The notes beneath the pieces are model-generated. The model was given only the letters and a program-made list of their open reading frames with translations. It was not told where the DNA came from and ran no database searches. The translations under genes were made by a program, and so were the position numbers. Of a stretch of DNA of 64,000 bases, positions 25,081-33,545 are shown piece after piece. The stretch comes from Raineyella sp044508675 (lineage in GTDB: Bacteria; Actinomycetota; Actinomycetes; Propionibacteriales; Propionibacteriaceae), in assembly GCA_044508675.1 (NCBI GenBank), contig JBIQHF010000002.1:124001-188000 (forward strand), in the 5' to 3' direction. Position 1 is the stretch's first letter. Each line of letters opens with the position of its first letter.

Positions 25081-27903
25081 GTGGCAGTCCTGGACAAGAT
25101 CCTGCACATGGGCGAAGGTCGCATCCTTCGCCGGCTCAAGGAAGTGTCGGAGCAGGTCAACCTGATCGAGCCGGACTTCATCGCCATGAGCGACGACGAG
25201 CTGCGGGGCCAGACCGCTGACTTCCGGCAACGGATCGACAACGGGGAGGACCTCGACTCGATCATGCCGGAGGCCTTCGCCACGGTTCGCGAGGCGGCCA
25301 AGCGGGTGATGGACAAGCGCCACTACGACGTCCAGGTCCAGGGCGGTGCGGCGCTACACTGGGGCAACATCGCCGAGATGAAGACCGGTGAGGGCAAGAC
25401 CCTGGTGTCGACTCTGCCGGTCTACCTCAACGCGCTGGCCGGCGAGGGCGTGCACGTGGTGACGGTGAACGACTACCTGGCCCGGCGCGACGCGGAGTGG
25501 ATGGGCCGCGTGCACCACTGGCTGGGACTGTCGGTCGGCACGATCATCGCCAACATGGATCCGGTGGAGCGGGCCAAGGCCTACCAATGCGACATCACGT
25601 ACGGGACGAACAATGAGTTCGGGTTCGACTACCTGCGCGACAACATGGCGCTGTCCCTGGACGCCTGCGTGCAGCGCGGCCACCACTTCGCGATCGTCGA
25701 CGAGGTCGACTCGATCCTGGTCGACGAGGCCCGTACGCCGCTGATCATCTCCGGCCCCGCCCAGGAGAGCCGGCAGTGGTACCCGGTGTTCGCCGGTCTG
25801 GTCGGCCGCAAGTTGGAGCTGGGCCGGGACTACGAGGTCGACGAGAAGAAGCGCACGGTCTCCATCCTCGAGCCCGGTATCGACAAGGTCGAGGACGAGC
25901 TCGGCATCAACAACCTGTACGAGTCGGCGAACACCCCGCTGATCTCGTACCTGAACAACGCGATCCGGGCCAAGGAGCTGTTCAAGAAGGACAAGGACTA
26001 CGTCGTGATCAACGGCGAGGTGCTGATCGTCGACGAGCACACCGGGCGGACGCTGGCCGGCCGCCGGTACAACGAGGGCCTGCACCAGGCAATCGAGGCC
26101 AAGGAGGAGGTCGAGGTCCGCGACGAGTACCAGACGCTCGCCACCATCACCCTGCAGAACTACTTCCGGATGTACGACAAGCTGGCCGGCATGACCGGCA
26201 CGGCGAAGACCGAGGAGTCGGAGTTCCAGAAGATCTACGGCCTGTCAGTGTTGCCCATCGCCACCAACCGGCCGCTGGTCCGCAAGGACGAGAAGGACCT
26301 GATCTACCGCACCGAGAAGGCGAAGTTCCTCGCCGTCGCCAAGGACGTGGTGGAGCGGCACAAGAAGGGCCAGCCGGTGCTGATCGGTACCGCCTCGGTG
26401 GCGAAGTCCGAGCTGCTCTCCTCGCTGCTGAAGCAGGTCGGGGTCAAGCACGAGGTGCTGAACGCGAAGAACCACGAGCGCGAGGCGGCGATCGTGGCCG
26501 AGGCGGGCCGCAAGGGGGCCGTCACGGTGGCCACCAACATGGCCGGCCGAGGCACCGACATCATCCTGGGTGGCAACTCCGAGTTCCTCGCCGACAAGGC
26601 GTTGCAGGACCGCGGGATCGACCCCCTGGAGAACTCCGAGGAGTACGAGGCCGCCTACCCCGAGGTGCTGGAGACCTTCGAGAAGCAGGCCCGGGCCGAG
26701 CACGAGGAGGTCAAGGACCTCGGCGGGCTGTACGTGCTGGGCTCGGAGCGCCACGAGTCGCGCCGGATCGACAACCAGCTGCGCGGGCGCTCCGGCCGCC
26801 AGGGTGACCCGGGGGAGTCCCGGTTCTACCTGTCGCTCGAGGACGACCTGATGCGGCTGTTCAAGTCCGACATCGTCGACTGGGTGATGCAGGCGCTGAA
26901 GATCCCCGACGACCAGCCGATCGAGAACAAGCGCGTCTCGAAGTCGATCCAGCAGGCCCAGGAACAGGTCGAGTCGCAGAACTTCGAGATGCGCAAGAAC
27001 GTCCTGCGCTACGACGACGTGATGAATCGCCAGCGCCACGCCATCTACGGTGACCGGCGCAAGGTCCTCGAGGGCGCCGACGTCTCGCAGCGGCTGCGCG
27101 ACGCCACCAACGAGGTCGTCGGGGGCTATGTCGCCGAGGCGACCGCGACCGGGTTCTCGGAGGACTGGGACCTGGAGGCGCTGTGGACCCAGCTGCGCAC
27201 CGTCTACCCGGTCAGCCTCGACATCGAGGACTACCGCGACACGAGCCTGACCGCAGCCGAGCTGATCGAGGACTTCCAGGCCGATGCCCAGCAGGCGTAT
27301 TCCGCCCGCGAGGAGGCCATCGGCGAGCAGAACATGCGGGAGCTGGAGCGGCGGGTGCTGCTCACCGTCCTCGACCGCAAGTGGCGCGAGCACCTCTACG
27401 AGATGGACTACCTGCGCGAGGGCATCGGGTTGCGGGCCATGGCCCAGCGCGACCCGCTGGTCGAGTACCAGCGCGAGGGCTCGGCAATGTTCCAGCAGAT
27501 GATGGAAGCCTTCATGGAGGAGGTCGTCGGCTACCTGTTCAACCTCGAGGTGACGGTGCCCGACCAGCCCCGGGTCGGCGTGGTCCGCGACGCCCAGGGA
27601 CGGGCCGTGGTGGTCGGTGCCGCCGGCAAGGCGCAGGTCCAGCCTGCAACCGCCGCCCCGGTGCGGCCGGCGACCCCTGCGCGGCAGCCGGCGCTGTCCA
27701 GCCTGCGGGCCCCCGGCCTGGAGGAGGAGCAGGACACGCGACTGACCTATTCCGCCCCGGACGAGGGTGGCGCGGCGCAGCAGACCGCGGACCGGCGCAC
27801 CACGGTCAACGCCGGTGATCCGTACGCGGGAGGCGGACGCAACGACCTCTGCCCCTGCGGCTCGGGCAAGAAGTTCAAGTTCTGCCACGGCAAGAAGGCC
27901 TGA
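25081..27903 (+). CDS. secA: Protein translocase ATPase SecA
   Basis: The motor of the Sec translocon; 940 residues. Nucleotide-binding domain 1 has MKTGEGKTLV and IVDEVDSILVDEARTPLI; domain 2 has TNMAGRGTDIILGGNSEFL and the QLRGRSGRQGDPG motif. The C-terminal zinc-binding tail is DLCPCGSGKKFKFCHG, which contacts SecB or ribosome/phospholipid. The Ala/Pro-rich linker (~845-915) is variable. GTG 25081 gives the family start AVLDKILHMGEGRILRRL. This is the housekeeping SecA1 type. Two hairpins precede it and a convergent terminator follows. Confidence 0.98.
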   Translation: MAVLDKILHMGEGRILRRLKEVSEQVNLIEPDFIAMSDDELRGQTADFRQRIDNGEDLDSIMPEAFATVREAAKRVMDKRHYDVQVQGGAALHWGNIAEMKTGEGKTLVSTLPVYLNALAGEGVHVVTVNDYLARRDAEWMGRVHHWLGLSVGTIIANMDPVERAKAYQCDITYGTNNEFGFDYLRDNMALSLDACVQRGHHFAIVDEVDSILVDEARTPLIISGPAQESRQWYPVFAGLVGRKLELGRDYEVDEKKRTVSILEPGIDKVEDELGINNLYESANTPLISYLNNAIRAKELFKKDKDYVVINGEVLIVDEHTGRTLAGRRYNEGLHQAIEAKEEVEVRDEYQTLATITLQNYFRMYDKLAGMTGTAKTEESEFQKIYGLSVLPIATNRPLVRKDEKDLIYRTEKAKFLAVAKDVVERHKKGQPVLIGTASVAKSELLSSLLKQVGVKHEVLNAKNHEREAAIVAEAGRKGAVTVATNMAGRGTDIILGGNSEFLADKALQDRGIDPLENSEEYEAAYPEVLETFEKQARAEHEEVKDLGGLYVLGSERHESRRIDNQLRGRSGRQGDPGESRFYLSLEDDLMRLFKSDIVDWVMQALKIPDDQPIENKRVSKSIQQAQEQVESQNFEMRKNVLRYDDVMNRQRHAIYGDRRKVLEGADVSQRLRDATNEVVGGYVAEATATGFSEDWDLEALWTQLRTVYPVSLDIEDYRDTSLTAAELIEDFQADAQQAYSAREEAIGEQNMRELERRVLLTVLDRKWREHLYEMDYLREGIGLRAMAQRDPLVEYQREGSAMFQQMMEAFMEEVVGYLFNLEVTVPDQPRVGVVRDAQGRAVVVGAAGKAQVQPATAAPVRPATPARQPALSSLRAPGLEEEQDTRLTYSAPDEGGAAQQTADRRTTVNAGDPYAGGGRNDLCPCGSGKKFKFCHGKKA

Positions 27904-27933
27904 CGACCCGGCCCGGTACGGGACCGGGTCGTC
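27902..27933. terminator. Bidirectional hairpin between secA and the DUF6459 gene
   Basis: A 10-bp stem (27902-27911 with 27924-27933) overlaps both stop codons of the convergent genes. There is no T run, as is common in high-GC genomes. Confidence 0.65.
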
Positions 27934-28453
27934 AGCCGGCACGGCCCCCAGGGCGGTGCGGTGCGGCGATCCAGCCCAGGTGGCTGCATCGCCACCGGCC
28001 CGCGAACGGCTCCACCCGGGCGGTGAGCACCCGCAACGGCGCCCAGTCGCCGACCATCGGCAGGAGCGGGATCACGATCTCGACCGCCTGACCGGCCACC
28101 ACCTGCAGGTAGGGGTTGGCCGGTCGGACCGGGTGACGGCGGGCCGACCGGGCTAGCATCACTAGGTCGGCCAGCACCGCCTCGGTGGTCCAGCGGGCCA
28201 ACTGCTGGGCACTGCGTCGACCGGTCAGTACGTCGACCAGCGCGCCGGTGCAGGACCGGCCGGCGGTGGCCAGTGCGGCCGCCCGGCCCTGGCCGGCAGG
28301 GATCGGGGCCGGATCGGGCCCGGTGTCGAACAGTTCGGGCTGGCTGGCAGCGGGACCGGGCAGACCGGGATCGGGCAGACCGGGATCGGGATCGTACGGC
28401 GCGGTCAGACCGATCAGTGGCGGACGGGTTTCGGGCACCTGGAGCGTGAGCAC
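27932..28453 (-). CDS. Rv3235-like (DUF6459) family protein
   Basis: 173 residues. After a Pro-rich N-terminal ~55 residues comes a compact conserved domain (RSCTGALVDVLTGRRSAQQL, then LARWTTEAVLADLVMLAR) ending in RVEPFAGRWRCSHLGWIA, the pattern of the small actinobacterial family found near secA. Function unknown. The start is uncertain: GTG 28453 has GGAGG only one base away, GTG 28438 and ATG 28504 are also in frame. Directly upstream, from 28494, lies an array of GGACAACAC motifs that read GTGTTGTCC in the direction of this gene. Confidence 0.72.
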   Translation of the reverse strand: MLTLQVPETRPPLIGLTAPYDPDPGLPDPGLPGPAASQPELFDTGPDPAPIPAGQGRAAALATAGRSCTGALVDVLTGRRSAQQLARWTTEAVLADLVMLARSARRHPVRPANPYLQVVAGQAVEIVIPLLPMVGDWAPLRVLTARVEPFAGRWRCSHLGWIAAPHRPGGRAG

Positions 28454-28493
28454 GCCTCCACTGTTCCGACCCCGGCGCCGTGGCGGAAGGGCC

Positions 28494-28587
28494 GGACAAC
28501 ACATCTGTGGACAGCTCCGGAAACGGACAACACCGGCGCCCCGCCGGACAACCCCGGGGACAACACCGCGGCGGGTACGGACAACAC
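28494..28587. promoter_or_regulatory. Array of GGACAACAC-type motifs (first locus)
   Basis: GGACA cores start at 28494, 28509, 28525, 28546, 28558 and 28579; five of the six extend to GGACAACNC and the one at 28509 (TGTGGACAG) is instead DnaA-box-like. Spacings are 15, 16, 21, 12 and 21 bp. The array fills the divergent promoter between the DUF6459 (minus) and DUF6912 (plus) genes. The same motif and the same 12- and 21-bp steps recur at 52405-52489. Confidence 0.6.
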
Positions 28588-28641
28588 CGGCGGCTGGACT
28601 AGCCTGCTGGAGTCAGCCCGCCACTGGATCGAGGAGCAACC

Positions 28642-29136
28642 ATGGCCAGCGCACGCACCACCCGGATCGTCTACCTCCCGAGCGACCCGGCCTCGGCCCA
28701 GGCCTTTCGGCGGTCGGGGGTGCTGGAGCAGGCCCGTGGCGTCGCGGTCGACGAGGCGTACGCCCGGGCACGTGATCTCGACCTGACCGTCGGCGACGAC
28801 GAGGAGGAGGCCGACTACTGGGCCCTGGCGGATGCGGCCCTGCAGAGTCTGGTCGCCCGGACCGACGGGCCGCGGATGGTCATCGCGGCACGTGTCGGCC
28901 CCGACCAGTTGCGGTCGTACGGCCCCGACGGCAGCGGTCTGGTGACGGCCGAGGAAGTCGCCTGGTCGCAGGTCAGCGCCCTGTTCATCGACGACGGCGA
29001 GGCCCTGGAGTCGGTCCACGCCGCCCGGGCCGCCCGCGAGGATCCGGAGCGGTTCGGTACCCTGGTCGAGGCCCTGGTCGCTGAGCACGACCTGCTGTGG
29101 TACGCCCCTGAGGAGCTCGACCAGCTGGTCGGCTGA
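28642..29136 (+). CDS. DUF6912 family protein
   Basis: 164 residues. A conserved actinobacterial family of unknown function: RIVYLPSDPASAQAFRRSG at the N-terminus, DDEEEADYWALADAALQSL in the middle, and a C-terminal HDLLWYAPEELDQLV. No membrane segments or catalytic motif are evident. The start has CGAGGAG six bases upstream, and a TAGCCT -10-like element lies near 28600, so it is expressed divergently from the DUF6459 gene across the motif array. Confidence 0.8.
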   Translation: MASARTTRIVYLPSDPASAQAFRRSGVLEQARGVAVDEAYARARDLDLTVGDDEEEADYWALADAALQSLVARTDGPRMVIAARVGPDQLRSYGPDGSGLVTAEEVAWSQVSALFIDDGEALESVHAARAAREDPERFGTLVEALVAEHDLLWYAPEELDQLVG

Positions 29137-29159
29137 GTCGTCTCCCGAAGGCGGCGGCC

Positions 29160-29627
29160 TCAGACCAGATGGGTGCGGGCGACTCGCTCCTGGACCTCGA
29201 CACCCGCGGTGACGGCCGGTGCAGCCGCCTGCTCCAACTTCTTGCCGACCAGCGGGATCCTGACGACCAGGTCGCCGGCGACGTGGATCTGGCTGCCCGA
29301 GTCGGTGGGGGAGAGGGTCGCGGTGCCGGTCATCCGGCCCGGCGTGCCGGGCACCGCCACGTCCAGCTGCGCCGTCCGGCTGCCGTCGGCCGCCGCGTCG
29401 CCCCACACGTACGACTCGATGATGGTGATCGTGTCGCCGACGATCTTCTTCGCAATGTCCGGGGACGGCAGGCTCCGGGAGAGCCGGGTCCGGTTGCCGT
29501 CGATCTCCACGTCGAACTTCACGGCTCCGCCGGCGCGGGCCACCTCCTCCAGGAAGTTCCGGTCGGTCTGCAACGCGTAGACGCGCGCGGGGTCGGCAGT
29601 GAAATGTGCGGTCGCGGAGATCATCAT
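29160..29627 (-). CDS. DUF2505 family protein
   Basis: 155 residues of the DUF2505 family, a START/SRPBCC-like fold (HFTADPARVYALQTDRNFLE, alternating strands, and a long C-terminal helix PLVGKKLEQAAAPAVTAGVE). Such folds bind hydrophobic ligands or lipids, but no ligand is known. Two tandem ATGs (29627 and 29624) begin the family-typical MISATAHF; the frame is open upstream without similarity. Confidence 0.8.
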   Translation of the reverse strand: MMISATAHFTADPARVYALQTDRNFLEEVARAGGAVKFDVEIDGNRTRLSRSLPSPDIAKKIVGDTITIIESYVWGDAAADGSRTAQLDVAVPGTPGRMTGTATLSPTDSGSQIHVAGDLVVRIPLVGKKLEQAAAPAVTAGVEVQERVARTHLV

Positions 29628-29794
29628 GGAGACATCTTCGCACCGCCCTACGGCGGGTGCCACGACCGTCCCGGCGTCGGCGTTCGGTAGGCAGCACAGC
29701 TGTAGCGACGTCGTGGGCGGCGTCCTCGGCGATCTCCATGAAGTCACGGGTGGAGGGGGCCAGCCCGGAGCAGGGATCGTGGCGGCCTCGCGGA

Positions 29795-29800
29795 TAGTCT
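29795..29800 (+). promoter_or_regulatory. Leaderless-type -10 element of the PHP gene
   Basis: TAGTCT ends seven bases before ATG 29808, so the mRNA should begin at the start codon. Confidence 0.55.
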
Positions 29801-29807
29801 ATGGAGC

Positions 29808-30653
29808 ATGAATGCTCCGGCGCGCATTGACCTGCACACGCATTCCACCGTCTCGGACGGTACCGACACCCCCCGAGCACTGGTCCGGGCTGCGCTGGCG
29901 GCCGGGCTCGACGTGGTGGCACTGACCGACCACGATACCTGGGCCGGCTTGGACGAGGCAGCCGAGGAGGCCGAGCGGATCGGGGTGGGGTTCCTTCCCG
30001 GCGCGGAGGTCTCCTGCGAGCGGCTCGGCCGCTCGGTGCACCTGCTGGCCTACGGCGGGGACCGTACGCACCCGGGACTGGTCGCCGAGCTCGTCCGGAT
30101 CCGGGCGGGGCGTACGGACCGGATACCGGAGATGCTGCGGCGACTCGGCAGGCTGGGGATGCCGCTCACCGAGGACCAAGTCGCCGTGCATGCCCGGGAC
30201 ACGCCGTCGATCGGCCGTCCGCACGTCGCGGACGCCATGGTCGCCGCCGGGTACGTGGCCAGCCGGGACGAGGCCTTCGCCGGCTACCTGGCCGAGGGCG
30301 GCTCGGCGTACGTGGAGCGATACTCCCCGGATATCGCCGACGCGGTGGGCCTGGTCCGGGCGGCCGGAGCCGTGCCCGTCCTCGCCCATCCCTGGGGCCG
30401 GGGCTCGCGCGATGTCCTGCCGCCCCACGTCCTGGAAGCCCTGGTCGAGCAGGGCCTGGCCGGCTGGGAGGCCGACCATGTCGACCACACCGAGGCCGAA
30501 CGGGCGGAGCTGCACGTGCTCGCCGAGCGACTGGGGGTGCTGGCCACCGGCTCCAGTGACTACCACGGCACCGGCAAGACCCGCAATCCGCTGGGGGTCC
30601 ACACCACCGACCCGTCGACCTACGCCGAGCTGCGGCGCCTCGTGGAGCGCTGA
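29808..30653 (+). CDS. PHP-domain phosphoesterase
   Basis: 281 residues with the full PHP metal site: DLHTHSTVSDGT, ALTDHDTW, PGAEVSC, VLAHPWG and SSDYHG. The family hydrolyses small phosphates such as nucleoside 3',5'-bisphosphates and 5'-phosphorylated short RNA (TrpH/YciV type). The substrate here is inferred only at that level. The gene starts without a leader (TAGTCT -10 element seven bases upstream) and ends 13 bases from the convergent hydrolase-fold gene. Confidence 0.88.
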   Translation: MNAPARIDLHTHSTVSDGTDTPRALVRAALAAGLDVVALTDHDTWAGLDEAAEEAERIGVGFLPGAEVSCERLGRSVHLLAYGGDRTHPGLVAELVRIRAGRTDRIPEMLRRLGRLGMPLTEDQVAVHARDTPSIGRPHVADAMVAAGYVASRDEAFAGYLAEGGSAYVERYSPDIADAVGLVRAAGAVPVLAHPWGRGSRDVLPPHVLEALVEQGLAGWEADHVDHTEAERAELHVLAERLGVLATGSSDYHGTGKTRNPLGVHTTDPSTYAELRRLVER

Positions 30654-30666
30654 GCCCGGAGCGAAG

Positions 30667-31488
30667 TCAGTCGAGTTGGAGGAAGTTCTGCACCAGTGCG
30701 CGGGCGGTCGCCTGCGGGCGGTCGTCGACCGGGTGTTCGGAGCAGCCCTTCAGTACGACCGGCTCGGCGCCGAGCTTGCGGGCCATGGCGATCTGGGCGC
30801 CGACGGGCCAGGAGTCGGCGTACTGGCCGTACACGATGTGGAAGTCGATCCCGGTCTCGTGCAGCTCCGCGGTGCGGTCGGGGGTGTTCTGGACAGCGTC
30901 GATCATCGCGGCGACCGCGCGTCGGTCGGTGAGGGCCAGGCGCTCGGCGATGAAGTCGGTCGGGTGGTCCTGGGCGACCCCGAGCATCGCCAGGAACTCG
31001 TCGTGGATCTCCACCAGTGGTCGGCCTGCGGCGAGCTGCTCCTCGACGAACACCAGCGGACGGGTCCTGCCCAGGCCGCCGGGCCCGGAGGTGACGAGCG
31101 TGACGGAGTCCCAGAAGTCGGGCTCCAGCAGGGCCGCCTCGCCGGCCACCAGTCCGCCGAACCCCTGTCCGACCAGGTGGACCGGGATATCGGAGCCGAC
31201 CTCCTCGACCAGGGCGATCACGTCCTCGGCGAAGACCCGCAGCGAGAACGGGCCCGGCGAGCTGGACTCGAAGCAACCGCGCTGGTCCAGGGCACACACG
31301 GTGAACCCCTCCTGCGCGAGGCGGGGCAGCACCGGGTCGAAGTCCTCCTTGGATCCGAAGACCCCATGGACCAGCACGACCACGCCACGATCATCGTCGG
31401 GCGTGCAGGTGTGCAGGGCCAGGGAGGTCCCGTCATCGAGGTCGACGAACGTCTTCGCGATCGGCAACAGCTTGGTGGTGGCGTTCAT
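30667..31488 (-). CDS. Alpha/beta-hydrolase-fold protein lacking the nucleophilic serine
   Basis: 273 residues. The fold is clear: VVVLVHGVFGS (oxyanion HG), CALDQRGCFESSSPG, and a C-terminal SEHP with the His position. However the nucleophile elbow reads LVGQGFGGLVA, so GxSxG is GQGFG with Gly109 (codon GGG at 31162-31164) in place of Ser. Classical ester hydrolysis is therefore unlikely; the protein may bind a ligand, act as a lyase or haloperoxidase-like variant, or be scaffolding. GAGGAG lies upstream of the ATG. It follows the DEAD-box helicase gene by 7 bp, suggesting co-transcription. Confidence 0.82.
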   Translation of the reverse strand: MNATTKLLPIAKTFVDLDDGTSLALHTCTPDDDRGVVVLVHGVFGSKEDFDPVLPRLAQEGFTVCALDQRGCFESSSPGPFSLRVFAEDVIALVEEVGSDIPVHLVGQGFGGLVAGEAALLEPDFWDSVTLVTSGPGGLGRTRPLVFVEEQLAAGRPLVEIHDEFLAMLGVAQDHPTDFIAERLALTDRRAVAAMIDAVQNTPDRTAELHETGIDFHIVYGQYADSWPVGAQIAMARKLGAEPVVLKGCSEHPVDDRPQATARALVQNFLQLD

Positions 31489-31495
31489 CCCGGAT

Positions 31496-33034
31496 TCACT
31501 CCTCGGGGGTCTGGGCCGGCCGGCCCTCCCCACCTTCACGTCGGGTACGCCGGCGGCGGCGTCGGCGAATCGTGGTCTCGCCCTCGGCCGGTGCGCTGGC
31601 GCTCGCCGAGGCGGGGTCGGTGCTGCGGTGCTCCTCCGCCCGGCGGTGGGCGTCGGTGTGACCGGGGCGGGTGCCCTCGGTACGGGTGGACGGGCGGCGC
31701 CCTCCGCGGCGCGACCCGCTGCCGGAGGCCTTGTCGGCAGGCTGGCCACCGTGGTGCCCTGCACGGCCGCTGGTCGGCTTCGCCGGACCCACGTGGCCGG
31801 GTGATTCGGGGTCGATGTCGAGATCGGTGAACAGGTGCTCTGACGTCGAGTATGTCTCCACCGGGTCGGCCAGGTCGAGCCCCAGGGTCTTGTTGATCAC
31901 CTTCCAGCGGGTCACGTCGGCCCAGTCGACCAGGGTCACGGCCACGCCCTCGGCCCCGGCACGACCGGTCCGGCCGATCCGGTGGACGTAGGTGCTGGAA
32001 TCCTCGGGGCACTCGTAGTTGATCACGTGGGTCACGCCGGAGACATCGATGCCACGGGCGGCGACATCGGTGGCGACCAGCACGTCGATCCGGCCCTCGC
32101 GGAACTTCTTCAGCGCCTGTTCGCGCGCGGCCTGGGTACGGTCACCGTGGATCGCGGCTGCGGAGAATCCTCGTTCGCACAGCTCGTCCGCGACCCGCTG
32201 GGCCCCCCGCTTGGTGCGGCAGAAGACCATCACCCGGTCGCGGTCCTTGGCCTGCAGGATCCGTGCGACCAGCTCCGGCTTGTCCATCGGATGGGCCTGG
32301 TAGATGTACTGCTTGGTGGCCGGGACGGTCTGCACGTCCTCCTGGTGCTCGGCCCGGATGTTGACCGGGGAGTGCAGGTGGGCACGGGCCAGCGCCACGA
32401 TCGGCGCCGGCATGGTGGCGGAGAACATCAGGGTCTGGCGCCCCTTCGCGGTCTTGCCCAGCAGGCGCTCCACGTCGGGCAGGAAGCCCAGGTCGAGCAT
32501 CTCGTCGGCCTCGTCGAGCACGGCGATCCGTACGTGCGAGAGGTCCAGGGCCCGACGGTTCGCCAGGTCGAGGAGACGGCCGGGGGTGCCGACGACCACG
32601 TCGACCCCGGCGGTCAGGGCCTCGAGCTGCGGCTCGTAGGGGGTGCCGCCGTAGACGGTGAGGATCCGTGCAGTGGACTTGGCGGCGGCTGCCGCCAAGT
32701 CCTTGCCGACCTGGTTCGCCAGCTCGCGGGTCGGGGCGATGACCAGGGCCTGCGGGCTGGTGCCATGGCCGTCCTCGGCATCGACGGGCAGGTTGATGCG
32801 CTGGAGCAGTGGGAGCCCGAAGGCGAGCGTCTTACCCGTCCCGGTCCGTGCCTGACCGATCAGGTCGGTGCCCTGGAGTGCGATCGGGATCGCCATCTCC
32901 TGGATCGGGAACGGGCTGACGATGCCGTTCTCGGCGAGCGCGTCAGTGAAGACCGCCTCGATACCGAGATCGGTGAAGGTTTTGGTGATGGTGTCCGTCA
33001 GGGCTCTGCCTTTGCACTCGCGGGCGCTGCGCAC
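31496..33034 (-). CDS. DEAD-box ATP-dependent RNA helicase
   Basis: 512 residues from GTG 33034. Motifs in order: the Q motif around SPFPIQEMAIP, ARTGTGKT, PTRELANQ, GTPGRLLD, LDEADEML, FSATMP, VFCRTKRGAQ, ATDVAARGID and HRIGRTGRAG. The C-terminal ~110 residues are a disordered basic tail ending in RRRRRRRTRR, probably RNA-binding. It probably serves cold or ribosome-assembly RNA remodelling (RhlE/DeaD-like). The start is unusual: the family-like LTDTITKTF begins at a CTG with AAAGG seven bases upstream, while GTG 33034 has no clear ribosome-binding site. Confidence 0.93.
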   Translation of the reverse strand: MRSARECKGRALTDTITKTFTDLGIEAVFTDALAENGIVSPFPIQEMAIPIALQGTDLIGQARTGTGKTLAFGLPLLQRINLPVDAEDGHGTSPQALVIAPTRELANQVGKDLAAAAAKSTARILTVYGGTPYEPQLEALTAGVDVVVGTPGRLLDLANRRALDLSHVRIAVLDEADEMLDLGFLPDVERLLGKTAKGRQTLMFSATMPAPIVALARAHLHSPVNIRAEHQEDVQTVPATKQYIYQAHPMDKPELVARILQAKDRDRVMVFCRTKRGAQRVADELCERGFSAAAIHGDRTQAAREQALKKFREGRIDVLVATDVAARGIDVSGVTHVINYECPEDSSTYVHRIGRTGRAGAEGVAVTLVDWADVTRWKVINKTLGLDLADPVETYSTSEHLFTDLDIDPESPGHVGPAKPTSGRAGHHGGQPADKASGSGSRRGGRRPSTRTEGTRPGHTDAHRRAEEHRSTDPASASASAPAEGETTIRRRRRRRTRREGGEGRPAQTPEE

Positions 33035-33170
33035 CTCGGTGCGGCGCCCTGCTTGGACGCGCTCTTCTGCTCGGCACGCCCGGGATGTACGGCGGCAGCG
33101 TCCATGTCAAGAGGACGCGCCGCGACGCCAGTGTAGCCCAGCCCAACGGGGAGACTCGGAACCCGCGTCC

Positions 33171-33395
33171 TCAGAGGGCGCCGAAACCCACCGGGCGAGC
33201 ATTCTGCTGGCCGATCTCGATGTAGGCGATGCTCTCGGCAGGGAAGACGACCTGGCGCCCATGAGTGTCGGTGAGGCTGAGGATGGTCTTGTCGGCCAGC
33301 GCCTTCTGGAAGGTCGAGGTGACCTCCTCCGGCGACTCGTCAACCTCGACCACGACCTCGCGGGCCAGGTTCTTCACGCCGATCTTGATCTCCAC
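33171..33395 (-). CDS. DUF3107 family protein
   Basis: 74 residues: EIKIGVKNLAREVVVEVDES, then LADKTILSLTDTHGRQVVFP and AYIEIGQQNARPVGFG, the complete DUF3107 pattern. It is a small beta-rich actinobacterial protein of unknown function. GTG 33395 has AGAGAGGG seven bases upstream. In many actinobacteria it sits beside the AdnAB or DEAD-helicase genes, as here, but no functional link is established. Confidence 0.9.
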   Translation of the reverse strand: MEIKIGVKNLAREVVVEVDESPEEVTSTFQKALADKTILSLTDTHGRQVVFPAESIAYIEIGQQNARPVGFGAL

Positions 33396-33545
33396 GGGAG
33401 CCCTCTCTTTCACGTACGCACGCTTGTGCTTGTCTCCACCGTGCCACATCCGGTTGGGCAGTCCCAGATCCGTTCGCTGTCGGCAGACTGGCCCATTCCG
33501 GGGACGTGGACAGGAAATGTCGTAGCCACCTGTTCTGATGGATCC

